In this document: positions 26,181 to 35,568 of the stretch, piece after piece
How the letters are laid out: each line of letters opens with the position of its first letter
How positions within the stretch are numbered: the stretch's first letter is position 1
Source of the DNA: Thermoclostridium stercorarium subsp. stercorarium DSM 8532
GTDB lineage: Bacteria; Bacillota; Clostridia; DSM-8532
Assembly: GCF_000331995.1 (NCBI RefSeq)
Contig: NC_020134.1
Location: 2,330,002-2,394,001, forward strand
Direction: 5' to 3'
DNA: 64,000 bases
Made by a program: the position numbers and the translations under genes
The notes under the pieces: model-generated
What the model saw: only the letters and a program-made list of their open reading frames with translations
Told to the model about the DNA's origin: nothing
Database searches by the model: none

Positions 26181-27278
26181 TTATCTGAACCTGTTGCGTT
26201 TAAGGAAAATGGGGATATCAAGCCCGTCGTCATCATCTTCAGACTCCGACTTTACGGAGGTATTCTTCATTGCAGCGCTTGCATCGCTGGCATTCAGAAG
26301 TTTGCTTTGTTTCTTCTGTTCACGTGCCTTGTCAAATCCTGTTGCTATAACCGTGATTATTATTTCATCCTTCAGGTTTTCATCTATAACGGCACCAAAT
26401 ATAATGGTCGCTTCGGGATCAGCGGAGTTCTGTATCAGTTCTGCAGCCGTGTTGACTTCCTGCAAACCGAGATCGGGTCCGCCGGTGATATTCAGCAATA
26501 CGCCCCTTGCGCCTTCTATTGAAGTTTCGAGCAGCGGACTTGAAATGGCCTGTTTTGCCGCTTCCTCAGCCTTGTTTTCCCCGCTCGCTCTCCCAATTCC
26601 CATATGCGCGAGGCCCTGTTCCAGCATTATTGTCTTTACGTCAGCAAAGTCAAGGTTGATTAAACCGGGTACCGCAATCAGATCCGAGATACCCTGCACA
26701 CCTTGACGAAGAACATCGTCGGCCATTCTGAATGCTTCAAGTATGGATGTTTTCTTATCAGCTATATGTAAAAGCCTGTCATTCGGAATGGTGACAAGCG
26801 TATCAACCACCGCTCTTAAATTCTCTATGCCGCGCTCGGCCTGCTGCATCCTTTTCTTGCCTTCAAACAGAAAAGGCTTTGTTACAACGCCGACAGTAAG
26901 TATTCCCAGTTCCTTGGCTATCTGAGCAATTACCGGTGCTCCTCCCGTTCCGGTTCCACCGCCCATTCCTGCCGTTACGAACACCATATCGGCGTCCTTT
27001 ATTGCCATTGCTATCTCATCACGGCTTTCATTCGCCGCTTTTTCTCCGATTTCAGGGTTTGCGCCCGCACCGAGACCTTTCGTAAGCTTGTCCCCTATCT
27101 GTATTTTTGTGTTGGCCTTTGACAAAAACAATGCCTGCTTGTCGGTATTAACCGCTATAAAATCCACACCTCTGAGTCCGGCTTCAATCATTCGGTTAAC
27201 TGCGTTATTTCCTCCGCCGCCAACACCTATAACCTTAATTCGGGCAAAGTTTTCCATATCAAGATCAAATTCCAGCAA
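26181..27278 (-). CDS. ftsZ: Cell division protein FtsZ
   Basis: Tubulin-like GTPase that forms the cytokinetic ring. 365 aa. Seen: N-terminal nucleotide-binding [14 protein letters not shown] (about 17-30), the tubulin signature GGGTGTG (106-112), the T7-type residues in the second domain, a short variable linker, and the C-terminal peptide [11 protein letters not shown], which binds FtsZ partners. The TTG start at 27278 has a GGGGGA-type RBS. ftsA, usually adjacent, is absent here, so the ring's membrane anchor must be encoded elsewhere or be SepF. Confidence 0.98.
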   Translation of the reverse strand: MLEFDLDMENFARIKVIGVGGGGNNAVNRMIEAGLRGVDFIAVNTDKQALFLSKANTKIQIGDKLTKGLGAGANPEIGEKAANESRDEIAMAIKDADMVFVTAGMGGGTGTGGAPVIAQIAKELGILTVGVVTKPFLFEGKKRMQQAERGIENLRAVVDTLVTIPNDRLLHIADKKTSILEAFRMADDVLRQGVQGISDLIAVPGLINLDFADVKTIMLEQGLAHMGIGRASGENKAEEAAKQAISSPLLETSIEGARGVLLNITGGPDLGLQEVNTAAELIQNSADPEATIIFGAVIDENLKDEIIITVIATGFDKAREQKKQSKLLNASDASAAMKNTSVKSESEDDDDGLDIPIFLKRNRFR

Positions 27279-27389
27279 ACCCGTATCCCCCTTTTTCGCT
27301 AACCTTTATCTTATGTGAAGATCTCACCCTGTAACGCACTTCATAATTTTATTATATATTAATAAGGTTTAAAATCAAGCATAGTACCA

Positions 27390-27728
27390 TTATTTTTCGG
27401 TATTTTTTTCAATAAGCTTTCTCCGTATGAATCCGAAATTCAGAAAAATTCTGTTTCCAAACGCAAATACCGCAGCCAGGTGCAGCGAAATCCCCAGTCT
27501 ATCACCGATATATGCAAGTAATGCGGCAAGCAGGGAATTTCCGAAAAAACCCGACAAGAATATTTTTATGTCAAAACTGTTGTTCATGGACGCGGCCAAG
27601 CCACCGAAAACCGAATCAAGAGCCGCAAGTATCGCCACTGCGGCGTAATTTGAATATTCTTTGGGAATATTGTACGGAATCAAAATTCCTATTATCAAAC
27701 CTATAATTAAACCAAGCAGCGGAATCAT
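27390..27728 (-). CDS. sbp: Small basic protein Sbp (DUF1290)
   Basis: A 112-residue membrane protein with three or four hydrophobic helices (about 3-17, 25-40, 58-75 and 78-95) and a basic tail (FIRRKLIEKNTEK). This is the family of B. subtilis Sbp, encoded between divIB and ftsZ in many Firmicutes; its function is not established. Position and sequence (MIPLLGLIIGLIIG) both fit. Downstream of ftsQ and upstream of ftsZ. Confidence 0.9.
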   Translation of the reverse strand: MIPLLGLIIGLIIGILIPYNIPKEYSNYAAVAILAALDSVFGGLAASMNNSFDIKIFLSGFFGNSLLAALLAYIGDRLGISLHLAAVFAFGNRIFLNFGFIRRKLIEKNTEK

Positions 27729-27762
27729 AATTCACTCACTTCCATGTTAATAATAAATTTTT

Positions 27763-28581
27763 TCATTCGGCTATAAAACGGGCATACTTATTGTCAAAAA
27801 AATCTATCATACCCCGTTCCTCGGGCCTGATATAATTGTAATATAATTCCTTCAAATATGAAAGTCTGTAAACCAATTCACTGTCCATTTTTATTTTCGC
27901 CGTAATCCGATTGTCAAGAGAAAAATATAACTCCTTGTCTTCAGGGATGTCGATCCAGTCTATGACTTCAACCAGTTTCTGAGATGAATTCGCATCCACG
28001 GCATTAAGTCCTTCCAGCAATTGCACTACCGTGCCTAACTTTTCTGGTTCCTTCGTCTGAATTTTCTCCCCCAGTACAAATCTGTCCAACTGCACTCCCC
28101 TGATTTCCGGGTACCTGTCATCCAGCTGGGTTTCCACATCAAGCACATAACCTTTCTCGTCCACCAGCAGATAATTGCCAAAATAACGTATCCATGCTAT
28201 TGCATTCCTTTCCGTTACATTTATGTATACCTTGTCCGGGAAAACGTATTTAACTTCCGCCGATTTAACCCACGGCAGTTTCTCCACATTTTTTTCAGCT
28301 ATACCCATGCGGAAATGAAACAGGTGCCTGAGGCTTCCTCCGAGATATTTCAGTGCGTTTTCTCCTTTCTGTATGCCCGATGCCTCAATAATTTCCTCCG
28401 CAGTATAGTTTACCGTCTCATTAACGTATATATCTGACAATAAAAGCAGCGGAGAAAACATTAATACCGCTGCCGCACTTCCGATGAGTATCACCGCAAC
28501 AAATACCGATTTAACGGTTTTTTTCCTGCCCGATTTTTTTCGATATATTAAAAATTCATCGCTTTTACCGGATCTTTTCAT
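27763..28581 (-). CDS. ftsQ: Cell division protein FtsQ/DivIB
   Basis: A bitopic divisome protein that, with FtsL and FtsB/DivIC, regulates septal wall synthesis. 272 aa: short basic cytoplasmic N-terminus (residues 1-24, rich in K/R), one transmembrane helix (about 25-46), a POTRA domain (about 48-120, beginning ILLLSDIYVNETVNYTAEEI-like and containing GIQKGENAL) and the beta domain with AWIRYFGNYLLVDEKGYVLD. Sequence drifts fast in this family, so the call relies on domain order and on the place between murA and sbp. Confidence 0.9.
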   Translation of the reverse strand: MKRSGKSDEFLIYRKKSGRKKTVKSVFVAVILIGSAAAVLMFSPLLLLSDIYVNETVNYTAEEIIEASGIQKGENALKYLGGSLRHLFHFRMGIAEKNVEKLPWVKSAEVKYVFPDKVYINVTERNAIAWIRYFGNYLLVDEKGYVLDVETQLDDRYPEIRGVQLDRFVLGEKIQTKEPEKLGTVVQLLEGLNAVDANSSQKLVEVIDWIDIPEDKELYFSLDNRITAKIKMDSELVYRLSYLKELYYNYIRPEERGMIDFFDNKYARFIAE

Positions 28582-28690
28582 TTATACTCCTTACACACCA
28601 ACGATATTATGGAAGAAAAAAGAAGCGGTCGCAAATAATTATAGCACACAGTCATTATTACTGCAATTAAACGCTCTTTCCCGGTAATAA

Positions 28691-29950
28691 TCATTCCCTC
28701 CTTATTTTTGCACCGATCGCGCCTAAATTCTTTTCAAATGCCTCATATCCCCTGTCTATATGCTTCACATTGTTAATTACGCTTGTTCCCTCGGCTGCAA
28801 GCGCTGCAATAGTAAGCGCCGCCCCTCCTCTTAGATCGCTGGCCTCAAGAAACGCGCCGGTAAGCCTTTTAACGCCTTTTATAACCGCCACTCTTTCCCT
28901 TACTGTAATATCGGCTCCCATCCGCATTAACTGTTCAACATAACCGTAACGGTTTTCAAAAACAGTTTCAATTACCACGCTGGTCCCCTTTGCCTTTGAC
29001 AGTATTGCCACAAACTGAGGCTGCATATCCGTCGGAAATCCCGGGTATGGCGAAGTGCGTATAACTTCAATGGCCTTAAGATTTCCGTCGGATTTTATCC
29101 TGATGGTTTTATCATTCAAAAGCTCAACGGACACACCGCAATTTCTGAGAAGATAAGCAATTGAACTGACATGCTCATAATCAATACCGTCAAGAACCAA
29201 TTCACCGCCGGTGGCCGCCACACACGCCATATAGGTCCCCGCCACAATTCTGTCGGGAATTACGCTGTATGTAACATCCTTTTCTATCTCCCTGCAGCCG
29301 TTAATATGTATAACCCCCGTACCCGCACCGTGTATTTTCACTCCCAATGCCTGGAGAAAATTTTGAAGATCCACGATTTCCGGCTCTTTTGCCGCATTCC
29401 GGATTATTGTCTCTCCTTCTGCCAGACTGGCTGCAAGCATTATATTTTCGGTCGCCCCTACGCTCGGATAATCCAGTAAAATTTCCGTCCCCTGAAATTT
29501 TTTTACCCTGCAATGAAGTATACCCTTATATAAATCATCTATTTCCGCTCCCATTTTCCGTAACGAGTTTAAATGCAAATCAATCGGCCTCGGCCCAATG
29601 GCACATCCACCCGGGTAACTTATGTAAATTTCACCGGTTCTTCCAAGCATTGAACCCATAAGAACGATGGAACTCCGCATTTTGCTGGCAAGGGATTCGG
29701 GAATTGTATTGGATGAAAGGTTTTTGCCGTCCACTATAATGCTCTGACCGTCGTGTTCCACCTTAAGCCCCAGAGAGGAAAGGATTTCCTGCATTGTCTT
29801 TACGTCTTCAAGAACCGGACAGTTCCTTATTACGCTTGTTCCGCGGTTCAGAACGGTTGCAGCCAGAATCGGCAAAACGGCGTTTTTAGCCCCCGGGATT
29901 TTCAATTCGCCATGCAGACGGTTACCGCCTTCAACGACAAACTTATCCAA
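28691..29950 (-). CDS. murA: UDP-N-acetylglucosamine 1-carboxyvinyltransferase
   Basis: First committed step of peptidoglycan precursor synthesis: enolpyruvyl transfer from PEP to UDP-GlcNAc. 419 aa. Seen: Lys-Asn of the active site in PGAKNAVLPILAAT (about residues 19-32) and the catalytic cysteine in the YPGGCAIGPRPIDLH loop (C116), the fosfomycin target, so natural resistance by Asp substitution is not present. Start choice: a GTG at 29959 sits inside the RBS GGAGGTG, and the TTG at 29950 with 8-nt spacing is preferred. Confidence 0.96.
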   Translation of the reverse strand: MDKFVVEGGNRLHGELKIPGAKNAVLPILAATVLNRGTSVIRNCPVLEDVKTMQEILSSLGLKVEHDGQSIIVDGKNLSSNTIPESLASKMRSSIVLMGSMLGRTGEIYISYPGGCAIGPRPIDLHLNSLRKMGAEIDDLYKGILHCRVKKFQGTEILLDYPSVGATENIMLAASLAEGETIIRNAAKEPEIVDLQNFLQALGVKIHGAGTGVIHINGCREIEKDVTYSVIPDRIVAGTYMACVAATGGELVLDGIDYEHVSSIAYLLRNCGVSVELLNDKTIRIKSDGNLKAIEVIRTSPYPGFPTDMQPQFVAILSKAKGTSVVIETVFENRYGYVEQLMRMGADITVRERVAVIKGVKRLTGAFLEASDLRGGAALTIAALAAEGTSVINNVKHIDRGYEAFEKNLGAIGAKIRRE

Positions 29951-29959
29951 AAAAAACAC

Positions 29960-30375
29960 CTCCGGCTTTTGCTTCCTACGTTACGGGGTTATTCACAGTG
30001 AGATGCCTTTTGAAAAGTTCTGTTTCTTCATAGCTCATAGTTTATATTATGCCGGCTGAAAAAATCTGTTACTTGGTGCTTGTCTTATTCCGTATTCCCG
30101 GCAGGCGGGCAACCGTTATTGTGGACTTATACTTCGACATTCAGGATAAAAATTACTGCTCTTACTGCATCTGTAATATAAATTTAACTTGCAAACAATG
30201 GCATAATCAGTTAATTTAATTATGAAAAAGGATTTTTATTTTTGACAGGACGCCAGATCCGGGGAAATTCCTGCTGTTTCTGACATGTGCCTTATCGCCG
30301 ATGGCGATAGCGCACGATATGCATTTGGAAGTGTAAAATTGGCATGCCAAAACATTGTGAAACAAAGGTGGATAT
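29960..30375. other. Intergenic region between murA and the 55-residue ORF
   Basis: 416 bp without a supported gene. It contains a hairpin ATCGCC-GAT-GGCGAT (about 30294-30308) and a possible plus-strand promoter TTGCAA-N17-TAATTT (about 30189-30217). murG and murC or murB are commonly found near here in related clusters; I found no remnant of them in any frame. Confidence 0.4.
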
Positions 30376-30543
30376 ATGAAATCTGTAATATCCGGAGGTT
30401 TTTTCCTTTTAAGCGGAAGCGTAATAATTTCAGCACTCACCGTCAGCAATGCTGGCAATGATTTCATGAACGGTCTCGGCGCTGTATTTATTCTTATTGG
30501 CATTGCTCAAATAGTGATAGGCTTATTTTTTGAAGATGATTAA
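30376..30543 (+). CDS. Small membrane protein (55 aa) inside the dcw cluster, opposite strand
   Basis: A 55-codon ORF, ATG at 30376, TAA at 30541-30543. The RBS AAAGGTGG ends 4-5 nt before the ATG, better than chance. The product has two hydrophobic segments, about 5-20 (with GGFFLLSGSVIISAL) and about 32-50 (LGAVFILIGIAQIVIGLFF), and an acidic end EDD. It runs against the direction of all neighbours and overlaps the ftsW stop by 4 bp. The pattern is that of a genuine two-helix membrane peptide. Family unknown; a role in division or sporulation is conceivable but not shown. Confidence 0.65.
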   Translation: MKSVISGGFFLLSGSVIISALTVSNAGNDFMNGLGAVFILIGIAQIVIGLFFEDD

Positions 30544-31661
30544 TACTTTTCCCTTTTCAGGCGGTATTTGTCATTGCAATGCCTGGATATGTTGAGAAGT
30601 ATTCCTATCCCCACCAGAAGGAAAGCCAGCGAACTTCCGCCGTATGTAAAAAACGGAAGCGGCATTCCCGTAACGGGCATTGAAGAAGTTACGACAGCAA
30701 CATTTACAATCACCTGCAGAGCAATCAGTGATGTAAGTCCGACCGATATAAGACTTCCGAGAGTATCAGGAGCATGCATTGCCACTCTTATGCCGCGCCA
30801 GATCAGAACAAGAAACAGTAACAGGATTGTGGTGGCACCTATGAACCCTAGTTCCTCGGCGGCAATTGAAAAAATAAAGTCGGTATGGGGCTCGGGTATA
30901 TAAAGGTGTTTCTGTACGCTTTGTCCAATACCCTTTCCGAATATACCTCCCGAACCAATCGCATACAGAGAGTTTACAATCTGGAAACCTGTATCGGTGG
31001 GATCTTCAAAAGGATCAAGGAATGTAAGCAGTCTTTTCAAACGGTATTCTTCTGTTAGAACAAAATATATTCCCAGCGGTATTACGGGAATGGCAAGCAA
31101 TATAAAATGCCAGATTTTCGCCCCGGCCGTAAAAAGTATTATCACCGCAACGCCGGTTACCAGTATCGTGGCACTGAAATGCGGCTGCAGCATCAGCAGG
31201 GCGTCCACAATTCCTACAACCAGCAGGTAAGGTACAAGCCCTTTCCAGAAATACTGCAACTCGTCGGCCTTTTTGGAAAGACTGAACGAATAGAACAGAA
31301 TTATCGACAGTTTTGCCATTTCCGAAGGCTGGAATGAGAAAGGTCCGAAGTTAAACCATCTCCATGCCCCGTTTATATTCGAACCTATTCCCGGGATTCT
31401 GACAAGGATTAAAAGCACGATGCTGACAAGCATCATAATGGGTGAAAACTGCGCAATTCTTCTGTAGTCAATTCTTGACACCAAAAGCATTGCCACAATC
31501 CCAATGGTTGCCCAAATAAGCTGCCTGACGAGGTAATACTCCTTATTGCCGAATTTACGGCTGGCATAGTAGGAACTCGCGCTGTAAACCATGCTTATTC
31601 CCAACGCAAGAAGCAGCAGTACCGTTACAAATATCCAGAAATCAAAATCCCTTCGTTTCAT
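30540..31661 (-). CDS. ftsW: SEDS-family peptidoglycan polymerase FtsW/SpoVE
   Basis: A lipid II polymerase of the SEDS family that works with a class B PBP at the septum. 373 aa, about ten membrane helices. Seen: the family segment EPHTDFIFSIAAEELGFIG (about 260-280) and the C-terminal TGMPLPFFTYGGSSL. The product could serve vegetative division (FtsW) or the spore cortex (SpoVE); the SpoVD-like PBP in the same operon does not decide this. Start: a GTG at 31667 overlaps the RBS GAGGTG, and the ATG at 31661 is used, 3 nt after the mraY stop. Confidence 0.94.
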   Translation of the reverse strand: MKRRDFDFWIFVTVLLLLALGISMVYSASSYYASRKFGNKEYYLVRQLIWATIGIVAMLLVSRIDYRRIAQFSPIMMLVSIVLLILVRIPGIGSNINGAWRWFNFGPFSFQPSEMAKLSIILFYSFSLSKKADELQYFWKGLVPYLLVVGIVDALLMLQPHFSATILVTGVAVIILFTAGAKIWHFILLAIPVIPLGIYFVLTEEYRLKRLLTFLDPFEDPTDTGFQIVNSLYAIGSGGIFGKGIGQSVQKHLYIPEPHTDFIFSIAAEELGFIGATTILLLFLVLIWRGIRVAMHAPDTLGSLISVGLTSLIALQVIVNVAVVTSSMPVTGMPLPFFTYGGSSLAFLLVGIGILLNISRHCNDKYRLKREKY

Positions 31662-31663
31662 AC

Positions 31664-32635
31664 TCACCTCAAAGAAACAAAAGCTATTGCACAGAAGAAT
31701 ATCGTCGCAATAAGAAAGGCGATTACTATTTTGGTCTCTTTCCAGCCCATTAATTCAAAATGGTGATGAATCGGCGCCATTTTAAAAATTCTTTTCCCCG
31801 TCCTCTTGAAATAAGCCACCTGAAGTATAACCGAAACATTCTCGATAAAGTAAATCATTCCGGCTATAACCAGAACAAAAGGCATCTGAAGCAGTATCGC
31901 CACCGACGCAACCGCTCCGCCAAGGGCAAGAGAGCCGACGTCACCCATAAACACCTTCGCAGGGTGCAGATTAAAGGTAAGAAATCCAAGGCAGCCCCCC
32001 GCCAAAATCGCACAGAAAAGTTTTGTTGTGTTCCACTCATTGTTCAGCATTGAAACCAGTGTAAAGAAAACGAGCACAACCACCGTAATACTGCCCGCCA
32101 GGCCGTCCAGCCCGTCGGTCAGGTTAACTGCGTTGGTATAGGCAAGGAGTATAAAAATGCAGAACGGGATAAATATCCCAACCGGAACATTCACCGGATT
32201 ATCCAGCCCTATAAACGGTATTACTGTCTTTTCCCATGCATTGGTCATTGTAACTACATATGCTGTAAAACATGCGGCTACAATCAGCAAACCCAGCATT
32301 TTCTGTTTTGGGGTAAGCCCATCCTTGTTGTGCCTTTTGACTTTAAGGAAATCGTCAACAAACCCTACAAGCGCGAAACCGAACGTTGTCAGAATCAGCG
32401 CCAGCATGTCTCTGTCCTTAAATGCATAAAATCCGCCGACAACAGCCAGTGGAACAAGAAATATAAAACCACCCATAGTGGGTATTCCCTGCTTCACCAG
32501 GTGAGTCTTCGGCCCTTCTTCCCTGATCGTCTGACCGAATTTCAATTTCCTAAGCACCGGAATCAAAATTATCCCCGTTATCAAAGCAATTACAAATGCA
32601 ATAACAAATACTGCTATATGATCTGGTATATTCAT
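31664..32635 (-). CDS. mraY: Phospho-MurNAc-pentapeptide transferase
   Basis: Integral membrane enzyme making lipid I from UDP-MurNAc-pentapeptide and undecaprenyl phosphate. 323 aa, about ten helices. Seen: the acidic motif VDDFLKV (about 113-119), NLTDGLDGLAGS (about 171-182) and the cytosolic loop APIHHHFELMGWKE near the C-terminus, all conserved catalytic or nucleotide-site segments. It is directly followed by ftsW; murD, which often lies between them, is not there. Confidence 0.96.
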   Translation of the reverse strand: MNIPDHIAVFVIAFVIALITGIILIPVLRKLKFGQTIREEGPKTHLVKQGIPTMGGFIFLVPLAVVGGFYAFKDRDMLALILTTFGFALVGFVDDFLKVKRHNKDGLTPKQKMLGLLIVAACFTAYVVTMTNAWEKTVIPFIGLDNPVNVPVGIFIPFCIFILLAYTNAVNLTDGLDGLAGSITVVVLVFFTLVSMLNNEWNTTKLFCAILAGGCLGFLTFNLHPAKVFMGDVGSLALGGAVASVAILLQMPFVLVIAGMIYFIENVSVILQVAYFKRTGKRIFKMAPIHHHFELMGWKETKIVIAFLIATIFFCAIAFVSLR

Positions 32636-32706
32636 ATTTATCCTCCCGGAACTGTGTCCAATTTTTCCTCAACGTACCGTAATCGAAGTTTTCTTCGACG
32701 TTATCG

Positions 32707-34092
32707 TCATTTCTTATTTGCATCTTCGAAAATGTCTTCTATTATCCTGTCAAGATGCATCCCTCTTGAAGCCTTAAAAAGCACCACGTCATTTGGCTCG
32801 ATAAGTTCCCTGAGGGAATCTACCGCACTTTCAGGATCGGGGAAATGCAAAATCCTTTTCTTGTCCATTCCGGCTTCCACTGCACCTACGACGTAGTCTT
32901 TCGCCAATTCACCGATTGCAACCAGGTAATTGATATTTTCATGGGCGACACAGGCTCCTACGCTTTTGTGGGCTTCTTCAGAGTAAGCGCCCAACTCCAG
33001 CATGTCACCCAGGACGGCAATGCTTCTTCGTGATCCTGAAATTTCCCTCAAAACCGACAAAGCCGCCATGGAAGAAGCAGGAGCCGCATTATATGTATCG
33101 TTTATCACTTTAACATTCCCGTATTCCACTATGTTCATCCTCATTTTTTCACTGGAATACTGTATTAATCCCTTTTGAATATTTTCATCGGTTATGCCCA
33201 TTTCTATGGCACAGGCTATTGCCGCCAATGCATCGGACACATTATGGATTCCGGGAACCGGAAGGAAGATATCCACATCCCTGTTCCTGATATTGACGGT
33301 AAAGCGTACTCCCTTTTCGCCCAAGGATTCGATACCGTAGCCCTTTACATTACAATTATCATTGATACCGTAAAAGACAACCGGCATCGGAAGCAGTCCT
33401 TCGAGCCCTGACAACAGCTCATCATCGCCGTTAAGTATTAAAACCCCGTTTTCCTTCATTCCATTGATAATTTCCAGCTTAGCCCTCAGGATATTTTGCC
33501 TGGAACCAAGCTTTTCTATATGGGAAATTCCTATATTGGTTATAATTCCGATATCGGGCTGAATAATCCTTGAAAGATAATCTATTTCGCCCATAGCACT
33601 CATGCCCATTTCAAAAACCGCTACCGAGTGGCTTCTGTCAAGATTCAATACCGACAGGGGAAGACCAATCTGGTTATTGAAATTACCCATGGTTTTATGT
33701 ACTTTATATTGGGTGGACAGAACCTGGGCTATCATTTCCTTTGTAGTGGTTTTCCCCACGCTTCCGGTAATGCCGATAACGGTCAGGTCGAAAAGTTTGA
33801 TATAGTTTCTGGCAAGATCGCCAAGGGCTTTGACGGTGTCTTTGACAAGGATGACAGCATTATCTCCGCTTACAGGATATTCCTTTTCGCTCAGAACAAT
33901 TCCGGCGCCTTTCCTGAAAGCCTCACCGATAAAATCATGGCCGTCAAACTTTTCTCCGCGAATGGCCACAAACAGACTCCCTTTCGTCAATGTCCGTGTG
34001 TCGGTACTGACTTTGTCAGCCACGGCATTTTCGTTACCTATGAGTCTGCCATTGACCCATTGGGATATTTTATCAGCCCGTAATTTTTCCAT
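32707..34092 (-). CDS. murF: UDP-MurNAc-tripeptide--D-Ala-D-Ala ligase
   Basis: Adds D-Ala-D-Ala to UDP-MurNAc-tripeptide, the last cytoplasmic step. 461 aa. Seen: the ATP loop GITGSVGKTTTKEMIAQVL (about 112-130), EMGMSAMGEIDYL (about 160-172) and NDTYNAAPASSM (about 330-341), in the order typical of Mur ligases. Start choice: a GTG at 34101 forms part of the RBS GGAGTG, so the ATG at 34092 with 8-nt spacing is used. The murE stop overlaps the RBS region, so the two genes are tightly linked. Confidence 0.95.
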   Translation of the reverse strand: MEKLRADKISQWVNGRLIGNENAVADKVSTDTRTLTKGSLFVAIRGEKFDGHDFIGEAFRKGAGIVLSEKEYPVSGDNAVILVKDTVKALGDLARNYIKLFDLTVIGITGSVGKTTTKEMIAQVLSTQYKVHKTMGNFNNQIGLPLSVLNLDRSHSVAVFEMGMSAMGEIDYLSRIIQPDIGIITNIGISHIEKLGSRQNILRAKLEIINGMKENGVLILNGDDELLSGLEGLLPMPVVFYGINDNCNVKGYGIESLGEKGVRFTVNIRNRDVDIFLPVPGIHNVSDALAAIACAIEMGITDENIQKGLIQYSSEKMRMNIVEYGNVKVINDTYNAAPASSMAALSVLREISGSRRSIAVLGDMLELGAYSEEAHKSVGACVAHENINYLVAIGELAKDYVVGAVEAGMDKKRILHFPDPESAVDSLRELIEPNDVVLFKASRGMHLDRIIEDIFEDANKK

Positions 34093-34097
34093 TTTTT

Positions 34098-35552
34098 TCA
34101 CTCCATACTTTCAAGGATTTCCTTTACAATTTCCCTTTCGTCATAATGGATGGTCTTATCTTTGAATATTTGGTAGGTTTCATGTCCTTTTCCGGCTAAT
34201 ACAATAATGTCCCCCTCTTTTGCAATGCTCATCGCATACCGTATTGCTTCAGTCCTGTCCTCGATTATAATATATTGTCCGTCAGTCTGTTTTATGCCTT
34301 CTTCGATGTCCCTGATAATTGCCATCGGGTCTTCTGTTCTTGGATTGTCGGACGTTATTATAGTAAAATCTGCAATCTTACCTGAAATTTTACCCATCTG
34401 CGGTCTCTTGCCTCTGTCCCGATCACCTCCGCACCCGAAAACACTGATTAGTCTGTTCGGGACAAACTCCTTCACCGTTGAAAGAATGTTTCTCAGGCTG
34501 TCCGGGGTATGAGCGTAATCAATCATAACCGTGTAGGGTTTGCCGGGTGTTGGCACAATTTCCGCCCTGCCCGGAATATGAATGTTTTTCAACCCGTTAA
34601 CTGCATGCTCAAAACCCATTCCCAGCATTCCAGCGACGCCGATTGCAGCCAGTGCGTTGTATACAGTAAACCTGCCCGGAACCGAAACTTTAACACGGCC
34701 TCCGAACCAGGGGGTTTTTACCGTAAATTCAACACTGTCGGCGTGAGTAACAATATCCTCGGCATAAACATCCGCCTTGTTTTCAATTCCGAAAGTCATG
34801 CACGGGCACCTGCTTTCGGCAAGAACCCTTCCCGCGTATTCCGAATCAATATTTATAAGCCCCCGCTTCGACATTGAGAAAAGCTTTATCTTCGATTTAA
34901 GGTAATCTTCCATATCAGGATGTTCATTTCCGCCTATATGATCTTCCGACAGATTGGTGAATACGCCGACATCAAAAGTTATCGCCCCCACCCTGTTAAG
35001 CTTCAGTCCCTGGGATGAAACCTCCATAACAACGGCATCGGCGCCTTTTTCTTTCATATTGCTGAACATTTCCTGCAGATCCAGGGACTCGGGCGTGGTT
35101 CTCTGTGCAGGGATTCTTTCGCTTCCTATAATATTGGCAACCGTTCCGATTAAACCTACCGTCTGCCCCGCCTGTTCGAGAATGGATTTAATCATATAAG
35201 TTACCGTGGTTTTCCCTTTTGTTCCGGTAACGCCTATAAGCGTAAAGTGTTCGGACGGATGCTCAAAAAATGCCGCCGAAACATGTGCAAGTGCATAGCG
35301 TGTGTCCGGCACCTTTATTACAGTCATGTTTTCAAGGACGGGTACGTCCTTTTGCACCAGAAATGCAACGGCACCGTTATCCATTGCCGATTGTATATAC
35401 TTGTGCCCGTCGGTTTTAAAGCCGTCTATGCATACAAACAGCGATCCCGGCACGGCCCTGCGCGAATCATACACTATCCTTGAAATTTCTTTGTCCACGT
35501 CGCCTTCTATTTTAAGAATGTCCAGACCTTCAATAAGCTTTGACAACTTCAT
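34098..35552 (-). CDS. murE: UDP-MurNAc-L-Ala-D-Glu--meso-diaminopimelate ligase
   Basis: Adds the third amino acid of the stem peptide. 484 aa. The ATP site is GVTGTKGKTTVTYMIKSIL (about 108-126). The specificity loop reads SDNPRTEDP (about 405-413): DNPR is the signature of enzymes using meso-diaminopimelate, so the wall is predicted to be DAP-type rather than L-Lys-type. The start has GGAGG at 8 nt. It lies 16 bp after spoVD and is followed by murF. Confidence 0.96.
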   Translation of the reverse strand: MKLSKLIEGLDILKIEGDVDKEISRIVYDSRRAVPGSLFVCIDGFKTDGHKYIQSAMDNGAVAFLVQKDVPVLENMTVIKVPDTRYALAHVSAAFFEHPSEHFTLIGVTGTKGKTTVTYMIKSILEQAGQTVGLIGTVANIIGSERIPAQRTTPESLDLQEMFSNMKEKGADAVVMEVSSQGLKLNRVGAITFDVGVFTNLSEDHIGGNEHPDMEDYLKSKIKLFSMSKRGLINIDSEYAGRVLAESRCPCMTFGIENKADVYAEDIVTHADSVEFTVKTPWFGGRVKVSVPGRFTVYNALAAIGVAGMLGMGFEHAVNGLKNIHIPGRAEIVPTPGKPYTVMIDYAHTPDSLRNILSTVKEFVPNRLISVFGCGGDRDRGKRPQMGKISGKIADFTIITSDNPRTEDPMAIIRDIEEGIKQTDGQYIIIEDRTEAIRYAMSIAKEGDIIVLAGKGHETYQIFKDKTIHYDEREIVKEILESME

Positions 35553-35568
35553 AAATTTACCTCCATTA

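Noticed and set aside
30216-30503. 95-codon minus-strand frame between murA and ftsW
   Set aside because: Checked as a possible murG remnant; no glycosyltransferase motif. It is antisense to the 55-residue ORF and lacks an RBS.
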